Positions 5,252 to 7,387 of a stretch of 7,387 bases of DNA are shown piece after piece. Made by a program: the position numbers and the translations under genes. The notes beneath the pieces are model-generated. The model saw only the letters and a program-made list of their open reading frames with translations. It was not told the DNA's origin and ran no database searches. Origin of the DNA: Chloroflexota bacterium (lineage in GTDB: Bacteria; Chloroflexota; Dehalococcoidia; UBA3495). The DNA lies in NCBI GenBank assembly GCA_002697005.1, contig NZUD01000014.1, forward strand, positions 5,088-12,474. The letters run 5' to 3'. Each line of letters opens with the position of its first letter. The first letter of the stretch is position 1.

Positions 5252-5647
5252 ATGGCTTCACAAACAGGATATAGGACATTCAATTTTTCATTCATCGTCT
5301 CGGCTGATAAAGAAAAAGATTGGGACGAAGCATTTGAGAGCCATGGAGAATGGATGCGTGAAACACATTCATTAATAGCTAAGCCTGACCCTACATACGG
5401 GATGCTAGGAACGCTTGTCGACTACTATATCTCCAAGGCACCTGAGATGAAAAATCCACTGGACCCGAGTGAAGGAAATACCGGCAATCTGATATATACG
5501 CTTAATGAAGTTTATACGCGACCAGAAGGAACAGAAGCTCATATGGAAGCAGCGCCTTCTTGGAAGTCGTTTGAAAAATTCTTGGAGTTAGTGGGGGAAT
5601 CCCAAGCTACGATGGTTATGCATGGCGAAGTGATCCAGTCAATGTAA
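5252..5647 (+). CDS. ABM-like protein with dimeric alpha/beta-barrel fold, 131 residues
   Basis: The protein has an N-terminal strand (RTFNFSFIVS, 8-17) and a helix rich in Trp, Glu and His (about 20-41). A middle region holds two short strands and a Pro/Asn-rich loop (63-79). The C-terminal part is clearly ABM-like: strand IYTLNEVY (81-88), the 'Pro-Glu-Gly-x-Glu-Ala-His' turn (91-97), a helix with SWKSFEKFLELV (103-114), and the closing strand TMVMHGEVI (120-128). The 'E~y~~~e~~~~H' pattern is what puts it in the antibiotic biosynthesis monooxygenase superfamily. His31, His39 and His97 are candidate functional residues, by inference only. The ATG at 5252 follows TTAAGGAG by 10 bases. It is longer than, and not closely similar to, the other two ABM-fold proteins here. 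It is divergent from the gene at 4772-5062 and converges on the transporter genes. Enzymatic role and substrate are unknown. Confidence 0.75.
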   Translation: MASQTGYRTFNFSFIVSADKEKDWDEAFESHGEWMRETHSLIAKPDPTYGMLGTLVDYYISKAPEMKNPLDPSEGNTGNLIYTLNEVYTRPEGTEAHMEAAPSWKSFEKFLELVGESQATMVMHGEVIQSM

Positions 5648-5812
5648 GCCAAACTAGGACATTCTATCTCTAGCCGATCTTCGTTGACTGATAGGCCGTC
5701 CTGGTCGATATGAGTAGGCGACTTGTCGATTAAAACCGATCTTCCCGTATCTAATCGCACGCCTTCTGGTTCAGAGGCCCATAAAACACGCCCAATTAAA
5801 AGAGAGTCTAAC
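5648..5812. other. Convergent intergenic region without a visible terminator
   Basis: The region separates the plus-strand ABM-fold gene from the minus-strand permease. It has no clear hairpin with a T tract. A 9-base direct repeat, CCGATCTTC, occurs at 5674-5682 and 5736-5744. The minus-strand frame from 5838 to 5539 stays open across the whole region and reads like protein (for example LIGRVLWASEPEGVRLDTG). It lacks a ribosome site and a good start; GTG at 5760 is the only candidate. It may be a gene remnant. Confidence 0.4.
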
Positions 5813-6853
5813 TCACTCCAGTTGACGCAACCGGGGGTCTAATTTGTCTCGAAGCCAGTCTCCGAGGAGGTTCAGAGACATCACGGTAAGCAATATAGCT
5901 ATCCCGGGTAATGTCGAAATCCACCAGAATTCGGCTAGCTTATCGCGGCCGTCTGAAACCATCGAACCCCAAGCGGGCGTAGGGGGAGGGACTCCCGCAC
6001 CGAGGAAACTCAAAACAGACTCTAAAAGGATGACTATCCCTACCTGCAAAGTGGCAACCACGATCAAGGTATTGATAGTGCCTGGGAAGATATGAACCAA
6101 TAGGATACGGGGAATCGAGGCGCCCGACACTCTTGCTAGAGCTACGTAATCACGAGTCTTCAACTGCAACACTTCGCTTCGCACCTGTCTTGCGAAGCGC
6201 GTCCATATCCAAAGTGCGAGCACCGCTACGATTATCGCGAAAGACTGCCCCAAGGCTACGACGAATACCAGTGCTACCAACACCACAGGCAGGGAAAGTA
6301 ATACATCAACCAGCCTCATTATCAATTCATCTACCCAGCCGCCGTACCAGCCGGCAATCAACCCTAAAACAACTCCGACGCTTCCGCCAACGGCTAACGT
6401 GATGAGGCCCACTATCAATGAGATACGGGCTCCATAGATCAATCTGGAGAACATATCTCGGCCCACCTGGTCGGTCCCCAGAAGGTATTTGGTGGTACCG
6501 CCTGGCAATATGACTACTTCAACGGAATCTCCAAGGTTCGCCGATGGGTTGATCTCAAGTGCGTCTGTCAGGGATATAAGACGACCCCTATCTTCCATCT
6601 CGACGCGTTCCACTACCAGTTTGGCAGCTATAGTTTCACTAGCCCAGAACGGAGGAAGCAGGCGGTCTCTGATGACCCCACGTTCCGGATCATGTGGTGA
6701 GATCCATGGCGCCCCTATGGCTGCGACAGACACGATTAATAATATGAAGACGGGGATAATCGGCCACCGCCGAAGGGCGTACCAGATGCCACTCCAAGTG
6801 ATCTGGCGCCGCTTTGAAGGCAACGTGGTTACGTTATTTTCTAGACTTGCCAT
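5813..6853 (-). CDS. ABC transporter permease, DppC/OppC type
   Basis: The 346-residue inner-membrane permease belongs to the peptide/nickel/opine uptake family. Residues 1-30 are cytoplasmic, helix 1 spans about 31-49, and HDPERG (54-59) begins the outside loop. The family signature LGTDQVGRDMFSRLIYGARI (125-144) precedes helix 2. Further helices lie near 145-168, 185-217, 262-288 and 312-330. The EAA loop that docks to the ATPase reads RDYVALARVSGAS through NTLIV (about 234-265). LSFLGAGVPPPTPAWG (281-296) and the terminal GDWLRDKLDPRLR (331-343) are classic. It imports oligopeptides or similar solutes together with a DppB-type partner, ATPases and a binding protein. The partner lies 19 bases upstream on the same strand, so they form one operon. 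The segment between helix 1 and the signature, about 65 residues, is longer than usual. The ribosome site upstream of the ATG is weak (GGTAAG). Substrate cannot be inferred. Confidence 0.93.
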   Translation of the reverse strand: MASLENNVTTLPSKRRQITWSGIWYALRRWPIIPVFILLIVSVAAIGAPWISPHDPERGVIRDRLLPPFWASETIAAKLVVERVEMEDRGRLISLTDALEINPSANLGDSVEVVILPGGTTKYLLGTDQVGRDMFSRLIYGARISLIVGLITLAVGGSVGVVLGLIAGWYGGWVDELIMRLVDVLLSLPVVLVALVFVVALGQSFAIIVAVLALWIWTRFARQVRSEVLQLKTRDYVALARVSGASIPRILLVHIFPGTINTLIVVATLQVGIVILLESVLSFLGAGVPPPTPAWGSMVSDGRDKLAEFWWISTLPGIAILLTVMSLNLLGDWLRDKLDPRLRQLE

Positions 6854-6872
6854 CTACTTACCGTGAGAATCC

Positions 6873-7387
6873 CTAGTTATATCGGATACGAGGGTCGATA
6901 TAGGCATAAAGCACATCCACCAAGAACGAAGCCCCAACATACATAAGTGTGAATACAATCACCACTCCCTGGAGCAAGGGATAATCCATACCGAATAAAG
7001 AATCCACCGCGAGTTTGCCCAATCCAGGCCAGGCAAACACGGTTTCAGTTACGAGAGACCCCGTGACTAGAGCACCAAGTGTTACGCCTGCAAAAGTCAG
7101 CGGCGGTATAAGCGCGTTCCGGAACGCGTGTTTCAAGATGATACTTCTTGATGAGACTCCTTTGGCCCGGGCTAATTTTATGTACTCCGAATCGAGCACA
7201 TCTAACATGGCCGACCGGATCAACCGCAGATTAGCAGCCGCATAGAACCAACCGAGGGTTATAGCGGGAAGTATGACACTCTCCGGACCTTCCCGTCCGA
7301 AAGGTGGCAGCCAATCTAATTGCACAGCGAAGAAAAACATCAACATTATCCCGAGCCAGAACGGGGGAGCTGATTGTCCGACCAACG
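6873..7387 (-). CDS. ABC transporter permease, DppB/OppB type, C-terminal part
   Basis: The gene runs off the right edge, leaving about 170 codons of a protein that is normally 300-340 residues; its start is not in the window. The visible part has SAPPFWLGIML with the following helix, then QLDWLPPFG, as in DppB. Next is the EAA cytoplasmic loop EYIKLARAKGVSSRSIILKH with AFRNALIPPLT, which contacts the ATPase subunit. TETVFAWPGLGKLAVDSL and DYPLLQGVVIV follow, and the protein ends in DVLYAYIDPRIRY, the usual terminus. This is the membrane partner of the DppC-type permease 19 bases downstream, and the pair forms the channel for solute uptake. The ATPase and binding-protein genes are not in the window and would be expected further right. 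The family is certain and the substrate is not. Confidence 0.93.
   Translation of the reverse strand, partial: LVGQSAPPFWLGIMLMFFFAVQLDWLPPFGREGPESVILPAITLGWFYAAANLRLIRSAMLDVLDSEYIKLARAKGVSSRSIILKHAFRNALIPPLTFAGVTLGALVTGSLVTETVFAWPGLGKLAVDSLFGMDYPLLQGVVIVFTLMYVGASFLVDVLYAYIDPRIRYN

Noticed and set aside
6489..6866. 125-codon plus-strand frame opposite the DppC gene
   Set aside because: Antisense of a well-supported permease; no ribosome site and Arg/Ser-rich.
1..7387. tRNA, rRNA, riboswitch or CRISPR array
   Set aside because: No cloverleaf-like block, no regularly spaced repeats and no conserved RNA core could be recognised in the intergenic regions.

Overview
The window holds about 7.4 kb of bacterial DNA. 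The protein mix suggests an environmental Chloroflexota, perhaps of the SAR202 type. It has two luciferase-like flavin/F420 oxidoreductases, an acyl-CoA-dehydrogenase-fold monooxygenase, several small ABM-fold (dimeric alpha/beta-barrel) proteins and a Dpp/Opp-type peptide transporter. SAR202 genomes are known for expanded flavin monooxygenase families. The taxonomic call is inference; no rRNA or other marker gene is present.

Layout. Bases 1-327 (+) are the 3' end of an LLM oxidoreductase. Bases 328-610 lie between convergent genes and contain what looks like a decayed PDZ domain on the minus strand. Next come two minus-strand genes: an LLM oxidoreductase (3054 to 1990), then an acyl-CoA-dehydrogenase-like monooxygenase (1804 to 611) with its own candidate promoter and a 19-bp palindrome. 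Bases 3055-3382 are a divergent, AT-rich regulatory region. A six-helix membrane protein of unknown function follows (3383-4039, +), closed by a strong hairpin terminator at 4122-4160.

The middle of the window carries three single-gene units for small ABM-fold proteins: 4262-4606 (+), 4772-5062 (-) and 5252-5647 (+). The first two converge on one bidirectional terminator and the last two diverge from a shared 189-bp regulatory region. Each has a good Shine-Dalgarno site, and the first two have TTGACA-like promoters with 17-bp spacers. The right end (5813-7387, -) is the distal part of a peptide/solute ABC transporter operon, with a DppC-type permease and the C-terminal half of a DppB-type permease.

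Functional reading. The left part resembles a catabolic module in which flavin- or F420-dependent enzymes oxidise an unidentified organic substrate. The ABM-fold proteins could be small oxygenases or ligand-binding and stress proteins. The transporter would import peptides or other small solutes. No sequence feature ties these parts into one pathway. No tRNA, rRNA, CRISPR array or insertion sequence was seen.
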